NCBI RefSeq assembly: GCF_052324685.1
Contig: NC_135225.1
Coordinates: 6,422,193-6,486,192, forward strand
From: Brachyhypopomus gauderio
Lineage: Eukaryota; Chordata; Actinopteri; Gymnotiformes; Hypopomidae
Direction: 5' to 3'
DNA length: 64,000 nt
In this document: positions 61,343 through 64,000 of the stretch, in pieces
Position numbering within the stretch: the stretch's first letter is position 1
Layout of the letters: each line of letters begins with the position of its first letter
The notes under the pieces: model-generated
What the model was told of the DNA's origin: nothing
Seen by the model: the letters and a program-made list of their open reading frames with translations, nothing else
Databases searched by the model: none
Position numbers and translations under genes: made by a program

Positions 61343-64000
61343 AAGGGATGCAGATATAAAGCCTTTGGAGGCTGGAGGACTCTCGTTCAGAAGTGCAGGT
61401 GTCACGTAAGGGCAAGTGGATGGAGCTCTTGTGACAAGGTTCAGCGCGTCTCCAATAGCAACAGCAGCCAAAGGCAGGGTCATGGAAGTTCATAGAGCCA
61501 ACGCACTCACAGTACAAGATCCAGTGACATGAAAACCAGCACAAAGCAAACACCAGCACCATCCCTGCTTCCTCCAGCCCAGGTGCCTCCACCACTCACA
61601 CTCACTCACTCACACACACACACATCTTAGTGCACCGTCCTGTTTCTGCCCCAGCAACTCCGTCCTTGTGTTCTTCCTCAGCCGTGGCAAATAGCGTTGC
61701 ATTTTGTCATCTAGAAAATGCGTCATCTAGGATCACTGGCTTACTCTAATAAGGCTAGTGAAACTTGCTATTCGATTAAAGGGATTACACAGGGCTCTAT
61801 GAACAGAAACAGATTTAGTAATTAAACCCAAGTCACCATCTGAAAACTTTCCCTTCGGGTCCACAGCTCTAATACACACAGTACCAGAGTGTGTTGTCTG
61901 GCACACGCTGGCTCACACACACAACGGTTTCTCACCATTGCAGACGTGTGACATCATAACGACCGTCTGCATCCTCGTCTCTGCCAGAGGCTGACACAGT
62001 CAAGGGGAGTCTCAGAACAGGAAGCCATTTTGTTTGAGCTCGACATAATGAGACTGATCTGGGGAGGCTGGGGACTGCTAGAAATGGGAACGTTACTTAC
62101 ACACGTACAAACACACACATGCACGCACCCACACACGCATTTGCACGCATGTTTCCAAAAAACGCCATTCCATCAGAGAACGAGTGAAGCGGAGCGGACT
62201 CTCGGCTCTACTCCGTGTTGGTTCTTGGCTCCTGACTGCAGCCATTGTGAAACACAAAACAGCTCTGGCTTTGTGCGCTCGCCATTTTAGCTCCCATTTT
62301 CCTCTAATCAAGGCGCCCATGTGACTTTCTGCATGAGGTGGCAGCGCGTGCTTGTGCGCGAGAGTGGAGCAGCAGCACACACTTTTGCACGAGTGTGTGT
62401 TGGATAGAGCAGGTGGAGGGGGGTCAGGTGGAGGGGAGTGGAGGGGAGGGGGTGGTTTTATCAAGATCTGCCTTTCTATTTTTACCATGTCGTCTCCATT
62501 AAAGGCTATTATAGCCTTAACATAAAAGAGCAGTCCGTGGATCGAATGCACAACGAATAGGAACGATTATGGAGGTGAAGATGGGATTCCTTTACTACAC
62601 TAATGCTGCAGAAAATAAGGCGATTAATGCACCATAAAGAACAAGTCACCCAACTCGCCACCATCGGTGTCGGCAGGCAGGCGGATTGGGGATCGCGCGG
62701 GCCCAGGGCGCGCGCACTCTCGCGCAGCCCACATACGCATGGGAATGTAAACAAACTAGACATCAAACGGTGCCATGTGTTGGGCCACTGGCTGGGAGAG
62801 CAAGGAGGAGATAGCAGATAGCGTCGTGTTTCTGACCGACCGGGTCTTATTGGAGCTCTACGGCCCGTTTTCACAGAGCAGAACAGGAGAGCCCACACAA
62901 AAGTGGTTCGTTTCAGGATGAAACGCCTGCCTCGCTCCTCCCTCCACCAAAAAAGAACAATCACACAGGACATACCGCTGTGGAAATTTCCATGACCGCA
63001 CTCATAAAAAATGCACCCTCGTGAATATAATCGGCTTGATTTTAAACAAATGTTGCTTGTCAAATATTGGCTTGTTTGTCGTCGAAAAGGGCAGAGAGGC
63101 TCACTGGCTGGGTCTTACTGAGATAAGGATCGCACTTGCGAGTGACTGAGGAAAGTGTTTGCATTGCGCCACTGGAATGACCTGTGCCGATGCCACTGGG
63201 AAAACCTGAGCATTGGTCTAAACTTGCCTTGATGACGCTCTTTTCAAATCATGTTTTCTGATCTTTATCCCACTCAAGGCTGAGGAGAGCCATCATGCAC
63301 GTTACAATTATGTTTTGCGGTTTCCATGGAACTGCTCAGTTCAGTGATCACAGCAAAACGAGGCTGTGTGTTTCTCATACACACATATGGATTTGGTTAA
63401 GAACTCATTTGAGAGTCTTAAGGACAAACAGGTAGGAGTGTTTGATGTCAAAAATGGTGTCTACTGGAAACCAATTTCAGTCAGTTTTGCATTTCGTCAT
63501 TGCAGCTAATTTAACATGGTTTTGCCAAGGCTTTATTACCACTCATCAGATTAATGAAGTCCGCGGGAGTGTGAAGTTTCCTAATTAGTGTCACCCTGAC
63601 AACACACACACACTAATCATTTTCAGGTGAACACCTCAAAGGTATTTGCCAACTCCCTCCTGAATGATCGGTGATAATCTCCAGTTCAGTTCTGACTAGC
63701 CTTTTACCACAGTTGATCCTTTGCTGTGGCTGCCATGACTGAATTAAGGATTGCGCTACAGAAGAAGGGAAATACCATAAATGCATCTCGTAATTCCTGA
63801 CAGTTAAACAAAACAATGTCCCTGCTGTACCCCAAGTCTATTCACAAGCCCCCCCTGGTACACAGATAACCTAAAGCCTTGTGAAATTTAATACTTCCAT
63901 TAATCTGATTGGAGGCTCCAAACTGAAACTGCTGGCTTACAGATTCCCCATGTGGGCATTGGAAATGAAATCCAAGATCTGCAGTTGGGTGGAATTTGTA

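Noticed and set aside
62681..62738. Minus-strand MRMWAARECARPGP as a first exon of ldb1
   Set aside because: It does not resemble the known LDB1 N-terminus and no suitable donor in phase was seen.

Overview
The window is nuclear DNA from a vertebrate, most likely a teleost fish. It has intron-rich genes with GT-AG splicing, many CA/GA microsatellites, a decayed Tc1/mariner element, a LINE 3' end and other repeat fragments of types common in fish. There is no operon structure, phage, CRISPR array or rRNA. All gene names come from recognising encoded protein motifs; no database search was run.

Layout from left to right. (1) 0-25 kb, minus strand: the 5' half of tacc2 (transforming acidic coiled-coil protein 2). 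It comprises a first coding exon starting MGNENST, a 236-nt exon, a 7.4-kb single coding exon and a 108-nt exon; the gene then runs off the left edge, so the TACC coiled coil is not in the window. A second possible first exon (MGSCIG...) lies 4.4 kb further upstream. (2) 25.9-29.1 kb, minus: nsmce4a, complete in ten coding exons (358 aa), the kleisin subunit of the SMC5/6 complex. (3) 30.1-32.6 kb, plus: hps6, an intronless 846-codon gene for a BLOC-2 subunit, divergent from nsmce4a. (4) 36.1-47.5 kb, minus: a complete prominin-family gene (five-membrane-span glycoprotein, 22 core coding exons, 782 aa) with a dead Tc1 element in one intron. (5) 50.9-58 kb, minus: ldb1 (LIM-domain-binding protein 1), ten coding exons (377 aa from the MLDRDVG start), with a possible N-terminally extended isoform and a TATA/CpG-rich promoter region. 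(6) 58-64 kb: no gene recognised; it holds a LINE remnant, a 57-unit AG repeat and a CpG-rich stretch.

The genes do not form one pathway. They are centrosome/microtubule (tacc2), genome maintenance (nsmce4a), lysosome-related organelle biogenesis (hps6), membrane protrusions (prominin) and transcription (ldb1). The arrangement joins two blocks that, from general knowledge, are separate on human chromosome 10: NSMCE4A-TACC2 and HPS6-LDB1. It also places a prominin between hps6 and ldb1. I found no evidence of a new enzymatic or defence system. The most interesting items are at the level of gene structure: the prominin position and its dispensable 24-nt exon, triplicated 3' splice sites in ldb1, alternative tacc2 first exons, and tandem repeats inside the tacc2 giant exon.
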